A program made the position numbers and the translations under genes. The notes under the pieces are model-generated. The model saw only the letters and a program-made list of their open reading frames with translations, was not told the origin of the DNA and did no database searches. Positions 52,213 through 59,919 of a DNA stretch of 64,000 bases are shown here, piece by piece. Positions within the stretch are counted from its first letter, which is position 1; each line of letters starts with the position of its first letter. Source of the DNA: Phormidesmis sp963789215 (GTDB taxonomy: Bacteria > Cyanobacteriota > Cyanobacteriia > Phormidesmidales > Phormidesmidaceae); assembly GCA_963789215.1 (NCBI GenBank), contig CAWBJY010000004.1, positions 372,001-436,000 on the forward strand. The letters run 5' to 3'.

Positions 52213-53288
52213 CTATAGCTGGTCGATAGCCAGTTTCGTGCTCTGGAGCTTGGCCTGGACCGTGCCCGATTGAAGAAGCGATCGCGCTAGTTCAAACCCT
52301 ACTTCCAAACTCTCCACTCGACCCACACGCCATAAATAGAAGCCGCTGTTCCAAATTGCCGAGCGGCCAATTTCGCTCTCTTTGCCTTCTAGGACTGCCC
52401 AGTATTGTTCTATTAATTCGTTGAGTGGCAAGAACTCTGGATCGGCCCCGTCGAAGCCGTAATCGCGAGGATGTAACAAAAGCCTTTCGGTGTGGAGTTT
52501 TCCCGCTTTTAGCTCGTTTAGTCCGAGAATGGCGGTGCGGGCGCGCGAGATGTCGCAGCTGCCTTCTAAGCCTTTAACGGTGGTGAAAAAGGGGATGCCG
52601 CGCTGAGTGAAGGCGGCTTGGGTGCGTTCTTCGGTGGGGGGATGGACGTAGCCGCTGACGAGGTTGCTTTTGCCGGTGTAGGGCGACCACATAATTTCGA
52701 CGGTGGCGAGCGTTGGGCGCTTGCCGATTTGATGGCGGTAGGGCACCATGGCTTCGGCGAGCGGGAAGTGGCGGGTTGGTAGATGAAGCCGATGCCGGTG
52801 CTGGCTAGAATTTGCTGGGCCTGATGGAGAGAGATCTGGTCAATCTTGAGTCCTAGCGCTTGCCAGATTTCTACGAGGGGAAGGCCCATTTTGGTGGGCA
52901 TTCGATCGCCTCCAGGAACCACTACGGGACAGTTTGCAGCGGCTAGGACGAGCGCTGTGAGCGGATTGATCGGAGCGGTGCGCGATCGCCCATCGTATGG
53001 ATTGCAAAAAACAGTGACAGGGTATTCGCCGTCGATTTCAGTGAGTTTAGGGCCAAGATTGTCGTAAGTGTCTAGGATTCCAGCTAGCTCGGTGGGGGTG
53101 GGCCGCTTGATGCGCTGAGCAATCATGAAGGCGCCGATTTGGGCGGGAGTCGCCTGCTCGCGTAGCATCAGTTCGGTGGCGATCGCAGATTCTTGGCGGG
53201 AGAGACTTTTGGAGGTGTGAGTGCCGCTGCCGACTTGTTTGAGCAGGTCTCGAAATTGTTGGATAGTAGTGTCGCTAGGAGTGCTCAT
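52213..53288 (-). pseudogene. anthranilate phosphoribosyltransferase-family (TrpD2-like) gene with one frameshift
   Basis: The N-terminal frame from ATG 53288 (MSTPSDTTIQQFRDLLKQVG) gives the helical domain ELMLREQATPAQIGAFMIAQ, the glycine-rich VVVPGGDRMPTKMG and QILASTGIGFIYQP. It then leaves frame. The next frame continues RHFPLAEAMVPYRHQIGKRP, then SGYVHPPTEERTQAAF and VKGLEGSCDISRARTAILGL to the end at 52213. Adding one C to the C3 run (plus-strand G3 at 52773-52775) restores about 358 residues. The family resembles TrpD but has unusual active-site spacing, as in the TrpD2/YbiB branch. It is in the ntcB direction and may share its neighbourhood's nitrogen context. Confidence 0.8.
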
Positions 53289-53388
53289 GAGTAGATGACG
53301 ACAGGGGGTTGTCTGTAAGTTTTGACATCTGGATAGATTGCAGCGGATAGATGACTGTGGAAGCAATTTGCCAGGCAGACTGCTAAGG

Positions 53389-54327
53389 CTAGCTAGCGGC
53401 GGGCAGGTTTACGAGCGCCTCGAATGGACTAACGTTGCCTTCTACATGCTCTCGAACTAAATCACAGAACTGCTGGATGGGCGGAATCATCAGCCGATCG
53501 TGAGTGGTAACCATGACAACTGTGCGCAGCAGTACGGGTTCGCTGGTGGGCCTGACGGTAAGGTCTAGGTCTTGACGGCTGTCGGTTAAGGCAGACTGGG
53601 GGAGAAGGGCGATCATGTTGCCCTGACGGACAACGCCGCGAAAGGCATCAAGGGTGTTTAGCTCTAGGGCGACTTTAAAGTCTTCGTCGCGATCGCGAAA
53701 CTGATTTTGAACCATGCGCTGCATCCCATAGCCGTCTTTAAACACGACTTGAGGATAGCGAGCAATCTCTGCCCAGGGCACTGCCTCGTACTCAGCTAGT
53801 GGATGGTCGGCGGCCATCAGGACTTCTATAGGTTCTTCGTAGAGCGGGGTGACGACCATCTCTTGGTTGCTGGTGAGCAGCGGGTTTTGCATCACGATAG
53901 AGACATCGACTAGGCCGTCGCGAAGGACTTTGAGCGAGCGATCGCTGCCCAATGCGGTAACGCGAAGCTGCACGTTGGGATAGTCGTGGCAAAACTGAGT
54001 GACGATGGGCGGTAGCAAAAAGGCGCAAACGGAGTGGATGCCTGCTATGCAAAGCTCTGTTTGCTTGCCGTTCATCAGGTCGCTGATGTCTTGCTGAGCT
54101 TGGCCCCACTCTCGGCAAATTCGAGTCGCGCGAGGGAGTAGGCTACTGCCTGCGAGCGTCAGCTTGCTCTGGGCAGTGCGATGAAAAAGAGGAACGCCCA
54201 AAGCGTCTTCAATCGCCCGAATTTGCCGGCTAACGGTAGATTGGGTGATGCCGCATTGTTTGGCCGCAGCTTGAAAACTGCCTGTGTTGGCAACGGCTAG
54301 GAATGCCTGTAGCTGCTCTAGGCGCAT
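53389..54327 (-). CDS. ntcB: LysR-type transcriptional activator of nitrate assimilation, NtcB-like
   Basis: A 312-residue LysR regulator. The N-terminal winged helix is MRLEQLQAFLAVANTGSFQ, then ITQSTVSRQIRAIEDALGVP. The effector domain starts near residue 90 (LCIAGIHSVCAFLLPPIV). The 'IHSVC.FLLPP' segment and the later DGLVDVSIVM match the NtcB proteins I know from other cyanobacteria. NtcB activates nirA and related operons in the presence of nitrite. The nirA-nrtP-narB cluster lies 2 kb away, and an NtcA-type promoter sits 68 nt upstream, supporting the assignment. Confidence 0.88.
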   Translation of the reverse strand: MRLEQLQAFLAVANTGSFQAAAKQCGITQSTVSRQIRAIEDALGVPLFHRTAQSKLTLAGSSLLPRATRICREWGQAQQDISDLMNGKQTELCIAGIHSVCAFLLPPIVTQFCHDYPNVQLRVTALGSDRSLKVLRDGLVDVSIVMQNPLLTSNQEMVVTPLYEEPIEVLMAADHPLAEYEAVPWAEIARYPQVVFKDGYGMQRMVQNQFRDRDEDFKVALELNTLDAFRGVVRQGNMIALLPQSALTDSRQDLDLTVRPTSEPVLLRTVVMVTTHDRLMIPPIQQFCDLVREHVEGNVSPFEALVNLPAAS

Positions 54328-54394
54328 GGTAGGAATTTGTGAAAGTGAGACAGGCCCAGACGTTCGTAAGAAAGCGTTTTAGACTTTTATTTTT

Positions 54395-54436
54395 AGGCTA
54401 GCGCCTTACCGCATTCGCTTTTGTACAACTGGTTAC
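54395..54436 (-). promoter_or_regulatory. NtcA-activated class II promoter of ntcB
   Basis: On the minus strand GTAACCAGTTGTAC (54436 to 54423) matches the NtcA consensus GTAN8TAC exactly. After 22 bases comes TAGCCT (54400 to 54395), a TAN3T -10 element. A transcript would start near 54388, about 60 nt before the ntcB ATG. Architecture and spacing equal the classical NtcA-dependent promoter. Confidence 0.8.
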
Positions 54437-54564
54437 GAATGTGCAGGCACCTTTACGAGCTACGTTGCGATTGCCATCTAGCTGAATTCACAAGTATCTA
54501 CGGCGCTTTCTTATTTCGCGCTGGGTTCAGTGCTGGCGGCGATCTATGAGCGTTTGACTTCAGA

Positions 54565-55806
54565 CTACTCGCGATTTAGCTGATGACTCCTGTTGGGATC
54601 AAGCTGCTCAATCGCGCTAAGGGCATGTATTCTAACGCTGGCGTCGGTGTCGTCGAGTAGCGTTGTTAGGGGCTCAATCGCATCGGTGATGCCTAGTCGT
54701 GAGAGAGATAGGATAACGGTTTGCTTTAAAGGCGTGATAAATGGGTCTGTAAGGGCGGTTTGAGATAGATGAGCAGAGGCCGGGCTGGGCGAAGCTTGTA
54801 GTGAGGTTAGCCAGTCGATTAGCGGCTGAGCGGCCAAAGGTTTGAGGTTGGGCGAGCGGGTTTGTCCGAGCGATCGCGCAATCTCTTGTCGAACGGTTGG
54901 CATTGTAATCGGCGCGTTGTGATTAAATGCTTGGGCGAGTGCTTCGATAGCAGATGCGGTGCCAATCCAGCCGAGGGCGCGAACGGCGGCAGTTTTTACA
55001 GCGGCTGGGCTGGGCTGATTTAGCAGATCGGATAGGGCGCAGATGGCTTCGGGGGTGCCGAGTCTGCCAAGGGCGATCGCACTTTCTTTGGCAACGTCTG
55101 TATGGGGCGATTTTAAGGTATTGCTGAGCGAGCCAATGAGATCTATGGCCGATCCGTTTTTTGGCTGCTCTAGCAAATCGCGGCGGCGGCCAAGGGTGCG
55201 AATGGCTTCTTGGCTAATGGCGGGTTCGTCTGTGGTGGCCGTCATTAAAACGGGCGTGATGCGCGGATCGTGAAAGCTGCCAAGGGCTTCAAGGGCGATC
55301 GCTCTAAGGGTTGTATCCGGGTGATTAGCAATGCTGAGCAGCGGCTCGATGACGGGGGTGCGGCGGATATGAGAGAGCGCTCTAGCCGCCAGAATTTTCT
55401 GAGTAAGGGCAGGATTTTCCATCAGCGCTGATAGTGTTTCGATGGCACTGCTCCCTAGTACGGTTAATGCTTTAGTGGCCTCTCTTTGAACGTCTTCTTC
55501 GGATGTAGTGACTAAAAGCTGGGCGATCGTTTCGATAACTTCGGGTCGATCGAACTGGCTAAGAACACGAACGATAAACCCTTGATTGGCTGGATCGGTT
55601 TCAATTTGGAGCTGGCGAATGAGCGGCGGAACGCTGCATTCTCCCCAATCGGCAAACTGCTTGGCGCACTGTTTGGCGCTGTCCCAGCGACTGTGAAAAT
55701 CACCTGTGGTGAGTTGGGCGATCGCCGTTTGAATTTCTTGAGCCTTATATAAGGACTCCTCATACTCAACTTCACGATTGGTGATGGACTTATTTGACTG
55801 AGACAT
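54565..55806 (-). CDS. HEAT-repeat (PBS lyase-like) protein
   Basis: A 413-residue alpha-helical solenoid. After an N-terminal 60 residues (EVEYEESLYKAQEIQTAIAQL), at least ten HEAT units of about 31 residues follow with the pattern A...LG.......L...L.....VR..A. Examples are VQREATKALTVLGSSAIETL, TLRAIALEALGSFHDPRITP and VKTAAVRALGWIGTASAIEA. Such proteins act as protein scaffolds or, in cyanobacteria, as phycobilin lyase or NblB-like factors. The gene diverges from nirA with a 579-nt shared control region, so a nitrogen-linked role is possible but unproven. Confidence 0.8.
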   Translation of the reverse strand: MSQSNKSITNREVEYEESLYKAQEIQTAIAQLTTGDFHSRWDSAKQCAKQFADWGECSVPPLIRQLQIETDPANQGFIVRVLSQFDRPEVIETIAQLLVTTSEEDVQREATKALTVLGSSAIETLSALMENPALTQKILAARALSHIRRTPVIEPLLSIANHPDTTLRAIALEALGSFHDPRITPVLMTATTDEPAISQEAIRTLGRRRDLLEQPKNGSAIDLIGSLSNTLKSPHTDVAKESAIALGRLGTPEAICALSDLLNQPSPAAVKTAAVRALGWIGTASAIEALAQAFNHNAPITMPTVRQEIARSLGQTRSPNLKPLAAQPLIDWLTSLQASPSPASAHLSQTALTDPFITPLKQTVILSLSRLGITDAIEPLTTLLDDTDASVRIHALSAIEQLDPNRSHQLNRE

Positions 55807-55991
55807 AGCGATAATCTAATGCGAGTTCTACTAGGTTCTTGTCTAGAAAAATAGTTTTAATGCGCTCTATATTGACATAGCTACGATTATTTTTCCGTTT
55901 CATTGATTCTGTATTCAGGTTTCTTTTTCGCTGTATCTAGGTTTATTCCAAATCGCCGATTGCCCCTTCTCACAGTCTTTTTGCAAAATAC

Positions 55992-56006
55992 GCATAGTCT
56001 CTATGC
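55992..56006. promoter_or_regulatory. candidate LysR-type (NtcB) operator upstream of nirA
   Basis: GCATAG-TCT-CTATGC is a perfect 6-bp inverted repeat. Its centre is about 51 bp, near five helical turns, upstream of the NtcA box centre. TGCA elements flank it (55982-55985 and 56004-56007). Position and symmetry suit a LysR-type activator site; the link to NtcB is inference. Confidence 0.45.
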
Positions 56007-56043
56007 AAGTTCTGTTTTTATTTAGCAAGAACAGTAAAAAACA

Positions 56044-56085
56044 GTATTGGCCAATACAAAACCTTGTAAAGAACTTCCCTATGTT
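56044..56085 (+). promoter_or_regulatory. nirA: NtcA-activated class II promoter of nirA
   Basis: GTATTGGCCAATAC (56044-56057) is a perfect 14-bp palindrome and an exact GTAN8TAC NtcA site. After 22 bases comes TATGTT (56080-56085), a TAN3T -10 box. This is the canonical NtcA class II layout and predicts a start near 56092, leaving a leader of about 295 nt before nirA. Confidence 0.88.
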
Positions 56086-56089
56086 GATA

Positions 56090-56113
56090 CCAACTCAACA
56101 GCAGATGAGTTGG
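56090..56113 (+). other. stem-loop at the predicted 5' end of the nirA mRNA
   Basis: CCAACTCA (56090-56097) pairs perfectly with TGAGTTGG (56106-56113) around the loop ACAGCAGA. It begins at or next to the predicted transcription start, so it would form a 5'-terminal hairpin on the leader. Confidence 0.6.
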
Positions 56114-56158
56114 ACAAAACCCTAAAACGGTTCCTTATAAGCGTGGTAGGTAGGTGCC

Positions 56159-56311
56159 TTGATTAGAACGTTGGCAGACTTTTTGATTAAGGCATCTACT
56201 CCTTTTCTTAGTTCGAACGCTGCTTTGAGTTTAAAGGCCACTAACAGTCTTGAAAAACATCCAGTCTTGAAAAAACATCGTAATAAATCTGTTGGCGGAG
56301 TTTGTGCTTAG
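56159..56311 (+). CDS. possible small leader ORF upstream of nirA (50 codons)
   Basis: From TTG 56159 (or 56171) an open frame of up to 50 codons reads LIRTLADFLIKASTPFLSSN and later SLEKHPVLKKHRNKSVGGV, with TAG at 56309-56311. AGGTAGG lies just before the TTG 56159. It ends 74 nt before nirA and lies wholly in the predicted nirA leader. There is no ATG start and I recognise no family. Its location on an NtcA-driven transcript makes it worth testing as a small regulatory protein of nitrite reductase, but chance is the null hypothesis. Confidence 0.25.
   Translation: MIRTLADFLIKASTPFLSSNAALSLKATNSLEKHPVLKKHRNKSVGGVCA
56245..56279. repeat. 17/18-bp tandem repeat in the nirA leader
   Basis: CAGTCTTGAAAAACATC (56245-56261) is followed immediately by the same sequence with one extra A (56262-56279). 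It lies about 110 nt before the nirA start. Confidence 0.85.
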
Positions 56312-56385
56312 AGGCTGACTAACTGCCAAAAGAACATCCCGAGTCACTTTCAAGCACAAGTATCTAATAATTAAGTTGGGCAAAG

Positions 56386-57957
56386 ATGGTTACTACTTCG
56401 ACAGAGACTGCGCCGAAGGTAGAAAAACAAGTCAAACTTAACAAGTTTGAGAAATACAAGGCTGAAAAAGACGGTCTAGCTGTTAAATACGAGCTGGATA
56501 AGTTTGCTGAGATGGGTTGGGAGGCTATCGATAAGACGGACTTAACCGGCAGACTCAAGTGGCTAGGTGTCTTTTATCGCGAGGTTACGCCCGGTAAGTT
56601 TATGCTGCGGATGCGGCTTCCCCATGGCGTACTTTCTAGCCACAAGATGCGAGTGCTCGCAGAGATTGTTCAGCAGTACGGCGACGATGGTTGCGCAGAT
56701 ATTACGACTCGGCAGAATCTACAGCTACGCGGCGTTCGTTTAGAAGATATTCCTAGCATTTTCGAGCGCTTTGAGCAGTCGGGCCTTACTTCTATTCAGT
56801 CGGGAATGGATAACGTCCGCAACATCACCGGCTCTCCGGTTGCAGGGATTGCAGCTAATGAGCTGATTGATACTCAGGGCCTGGTGATGAAAGTTCAGGA
56901 CATGATTACCAACAACAATGAAGGTAATCCGGAGTTCACTAACTTGCCTCGCAAGTTCAACATTGCGTTAGAAGGTAGCCGAGAAGACTCTATTCACTCG
57001 GAGATTAATGACATTGCCTTTATTCCCGCGTTTAGAGGCGGCGAGGAAAGCGGCGAGATTGGGTTTAACGTTTTGGTTGGCGGCTTCTTTTCGGCGGTGC
57101 GGTGCGATTCGGCGATTCCGCTGAATGCCTGGGTGCCTGCCGACGACACGGTCGTTGAAATTTGCCGCGCAATTTTGACGGTGTTTCGAGACAACGGATC
57201 TCGCGGTAAGCGGCAGCAAACCCGTCTGATGTGGCTAATTGAAGAGATGGGCCTAGAGTCATTTAGAGCGGCAGTAGAGCAGGAGATGGGTCAGTCTCTA
57301 GAGCCCGCTGCGCCTGAGGATGCAATTACGGAAGAAGGTAAGAGCGACCACTTGGGCGTTTATTCACAGAAGCAGCCTGGGCTGAACTATGTGGGAATGC
57401 ATGTGCCGGTCGGTCATATCTATGCCGATGATATGTTCGAGATTGCCCGGCTAGCTGAAGTCTACGGGAACGGTGAAATTCGCCTGACTGTAGAGCAGAA
57501 CGTGATTATTCCTAATATTCCGGACTCTCGTTTGGAGGCTTTTTTACAAGAGGAGCCGGTACAGAAGTTCTCGATTGATCCTTCGACGCTAGTGCGAACT
57601 CAGGTTTCTTGCACCGGATCGCGGTTCTGCAACTTTGCCATGATTGAAACCAAGCAGAGAGCACATGCGATCGCCCAATCGCTAGATGCTCAGCTCAACG
57701 TCCCCGAGTCGGTGCGAATGCACTGGACGGGCTGCCCTAACTCTTGCGGTCAGCCGCAGGTGGCCGATATTGGCTTTATGGGCACCAAGGGGCGTAAAGA
57801 CGGCAAATCTGTTGAGGCGGTAGATATTTACATGGGCGGCAAGGTGGGCAAACATGCTCAGCTAGGTGAACGGGTAATGAAAGGGGTGCCTTGCGAAGAT
57901 TTGGAGGGCGTTATAACCGATCTGCTCAAAGAAAAGTTTGGGGCTACGGCTAAATAG
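56386..57957 (+). CDS. nirA: ferredoxin-nitrite reductase
   Basis: A 523-residue sirohaem/[4Fe-4S] enzyme that reduces nitrite to ammonium with six electrons from ferredoxin. The sulfite/nitrite reductase half-domains are visible: MLRMRLPHGVLSSHKMR and ADITTRQNLQLRGV near the N-terminus, and GLNYVGMHVPVGHI with GNGEIRLTVEQNVIIPNI in the second repeat. Cluster and sirohaem ligands lie in SCTGSRFCNFA (about 406-416) and TGCPNSCGQPQ (about 447-457). It is the first gene of nirA-nrtP-narB. The promoter is a textbook NtcA site, and an upstream inverted repeat may bind NtcB. Confidence 0.97.
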   Translation: MVTTSTETAPKVEKQVKLNKFEKYKAEKDGLAVKYELDKFAEMGWEAIDKTDLTGRLKWLGVFYREVTPGKFMLRMRLPHGVLSSHKMRVLAEIVQQYGDDGCADITTRQNLQLRGVRLEDIPSIFERFEQSGLTSIQSGMDNVRNITGSPVAGIAANELIDTQGLVMKVQDMITNNNEGNPEFTNLPRKFNIALEGSREDSIHSEINDIAFIPAFRGGEESGEIGFNVLVGGFFSAVRCDSAIPLNAWVPADDTVVEICRAILTVFRDNGSRGKRQQTRLMWLIEEMGLESFRAAVEQEMGQSLEPAAPEDAITEEGKSDHLGVYSQKQPGLNYVGMHVPVGHIYADDMFEIARLAEVYGNGEIRLTVEQNVIIPNIPDSRLEAFLQEEPVQKFSIDPSTLVRTQVSCTGSRFCNFAMIETKQRAHAIAQSLDAQLNVPESVRMHWTGCPNSCGQPQVADIGFMGTKGRKDGKSVEAVDIYMGGKVGKHAQLGERVMKGVPCEDLEGVITDLLKEKFGATAK

Positions 57958-58038
57958 GCCGTTTCAACAAAGTCGGGTGCAATATTCCTGGCCTGACGGT
58001 TACTTAGCTTGCTAAGTGAGGTGTTGGGCCACAAAAAA

Positions 58039-58068
58039 GAAGCCTAAAGGCGGCAACCTGAAGGCTTC
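58039..58068. other. stem-loop between nirA and nrtP
   Basis: GAAGCCT pairs with AGGCTTC (58039-58045 / 58062-58068), with an inner AGG/CCT extension. No T-run follows, so it is more likely an intercistronic mRNA structure than a full terminator. Confidence 0.55.
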
Positions 58069-58146
58069 GGGCTAACAACTTGCTTGAGGTTTTACTGATC
58101 GACTGCCTCAAAACAAGTTTTATTCATACTTAGGAGCATAGCGTAA

Positions 58147-59778
58147 ATGATCGGAGAGTTTCTAACAAAACCAACTCAGGGTAGGTATAAGATCCTTCAC
58201 CTGACTTGGTTTGCATTCTTTTTATCCTTTGTGGTGTGGTTTAACTTCCCTCCATTTGCAACGACCATTGTTCAAGAGTTTGGCCTAACGCCTGCTCAAG
58301 CTGGCACGATTGGCTTGTGTAACGTGGCATTAACGGTTCCAGCTCGAATTATCATCGGCATGCTGCTAGATAAGTATGGGCCTCGAATTACCTACACCTG
58401 CTTGCTGGTTTATTCGGCGATTCCCTGTTTGATTTTTGCAACGGCGACTAGCTTCAACCAGCTAGTGATTGGTCGCTTGCTAATGGGTATTGTCGGCGCG
58501 GGTTTTGTAATCGGCATCCGCATGACCGCCGAGTGGTTCCCGCCCAAAGATGTGGGTACTGCTGAAGGTATTTACGGCGGCTGGGGAAACTTTGGCTCTG
58601 CTTTTTCTGCCTTCACCATGGTACTCATCGCGATGGGTCTGAGCTTTTTGCCGGGTTCATTTAGCTTTGGCGAGCCGCAGACTTTCAACGTGCTAGGGTT
58701 TGGTTTTGATAGCGAGATACTGAACTGGAGAGCCGCGATCGCTGGCTCTGGTATCGTGGCCGCTTTATATGGCGTTTTCTACTATTTTAACGTCACCGAC
58801 ACGCCCCCTGGCAAAGTCTATAACAAGCCCAAGAGCGCTCGTGGTATTGAAGTAACGACTGTCCGTGACTTTTGGTTCTTGATGGCGATGAACGTGCCGC
58901 TCACAGGCATTTTGATGGTGCTCGCTTGGCGCTTGCAAAAAGTGAGTTTTCTCTCTACGGGAGGAATGTACATCGCCTGGCTAGCGCTGCTAGGACTGTA
59001 TGCATTCCAGTCCTACAACTGCTGGACTGTGAACAAAGATTTGCTCTCTGGCCGCAAGCAATACACCGCTGAAGACCGCTATCGGTTTAAGCAGGTGGCG
59101 TTGCTGGAGCTGACTTATATTGTGAACTTCGGCTCTGAGCTAGCGGTGGTGACTATCTTGCCCGCTTTTTTCCAAGGTACGTTTGGGCTTAACCCCGCGA
59201 TCGCCGGAATGATTGCAGCAAGCTTTGCCTTTATGAACTTAGTGGCTCGCCCAGGCGGCGGTATCATCTCTGACTCTATCGGCAGCCGAAAGTGGACGAT
59301 GACGGTGCTGTTGTTTGGAATGGGCATCACCTATTTGATCTTCAGCATGGTTGGTAGCGGCTGGTCGCTGGTACTTGCAGTATTGCTGACGATGACCTGT
59401 TCATTCTTTGTGCAGGCCGCAGAGGGTGCGACGTTTGCACTCGTGCCGCTGGTGAAGCCTCGCATTACCGGACAGATTGCGGGTAACGTGGGTGCTTACG
59501 GAAACGTGGGTGCGATCGCCTATCTAACGATCCTGCTGTTGCTCAGTCAATCTTTCGTGCCAGCAGGCGACGGCGTTGATCCAGCGGCAATTGCGGCAGG
59601 CACGGCGCGGGCCAATGCTGCTTTCTTCCAAGTGCTGGGTGTGGCTGGTTTGATCGTGGGCTTCCTGTGCGCTTTCTTCTTGGATGAGCCTGCAAACTCT
59701 TTTGCTGATGCGCATGGTGGAAGCGAAGAGGTGACTGTCCCGGTGGCTTCTGCTGGAAGCCCGTCGGTAATGCGTTAG
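58147..59778 (+). CDS. nrtP: nitrate/nitrite transporter, NRT2/NrtP type (MFS)
   Basis: A 543-residue major facilitator protein with about 12 helices. The NNP-family features are KILHLTWFAFFLSFVVWFNF at the first helix, TVPARIIIGMLLDKYGPR between helices 2 and 3, GFVIGIRMTAEWFPPKDVGT and GIYGGWGNFGSAFSAFTM (the nitrate signature). Later segments are FMNLVARPGGGIISDSIGSR and GATFALVPLV. It imports nitrate and nitrite by proton symport, and is used by some cyanobacteria instead of the NrtABCD ABC system. A loop insertion before helix 6 (about 175-200) is longer than usual. It lies 189 nt after nirA. Confidence 0.94.
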   Translation: MIGEFLTKPTQGRYKILHLTWFAFFLSFVVWFNFPPFATTIVQEFGLTPAQAGTIGLCNVALTVPARIIIGMLLDKYGPRITYTCLLVYSAIPCLIFATATSFNQLVIGRLLMGIVGAGFVIGIRMTAEWFPPKDVGTAEGIYGGWGNFGSAFSAFTMVLIAMGLSFLPGSFSFGEPQTFNVLGFGFDSEILNWRAAIAGSGIVAALYGVFYYFNVTDTPPGKVYNKPKSARGIEVTTVRDFWFLMAMNVPLTGILMVLAWRLQKVSFLSTGGMYIAWLALLGLYAFQSYNCWTVNKDLLSGRKQYTAEDRYRFKQVALLELTYIVNFGSELAVVTILPAFFQGTFGLNPAIAGMIAASFAFMNLVARPGGGIISDSIGSRKWTMTVLLFGMGITYLIFSMVGSGWSLVLAVLLTMTCSFFVQAAEGATFALVPLVKPRITGQIAGNVGAYGNVGAIAYLTILLLLSQSFVPAGDGVDPAAIAAGTARANAAFFQVLGVAGLIVGFLCAFFLDEPANSFADAHGGSEEVTVPVASAGSPSVMR

Positions 59779-59849
59779 TAACAATGCTTGCCAACCTATG
59801 TTTTCCAACATTAAGGATTGACACTGTTTTTATGGTCAATTTCCACTAA

Positions 59850-59883
59850 ACCGGTAGGGGGCGTTTCATCGTCCCCTGCCGGT
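59850..59883. other. stem-loop between nrtP and narB
   Basis: ACCGGTAGGGG pairs over eleven positions with CCCCTGCCGGT around a 12-nt loop. It is GC-rich and lacks a T-run. It lies 37 nt before the narB start and could attenuate or stabilise the polycistronic mRNA. Confidence 0.6.
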
Positions 59884-59919
59884 CTGCTTATAAGCGTTTA
59901 TTCGGATGAGGGTTCAAAA

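Noticed and set aside
56081..56125. 14-codon upstream ORF (ATG 56081) in the nirA promoter
   Set aside because: Its start codon overlaps the -10 element, so it would precede the predicted transcript start.
59818..59919. Upstream TTG start of narB
   Set aside because: The extra 34 residues cover a GC-rich hairpin and do not resemble NarB. GTG 59920 with GAGGGT upstream gives the usual N-terminus.
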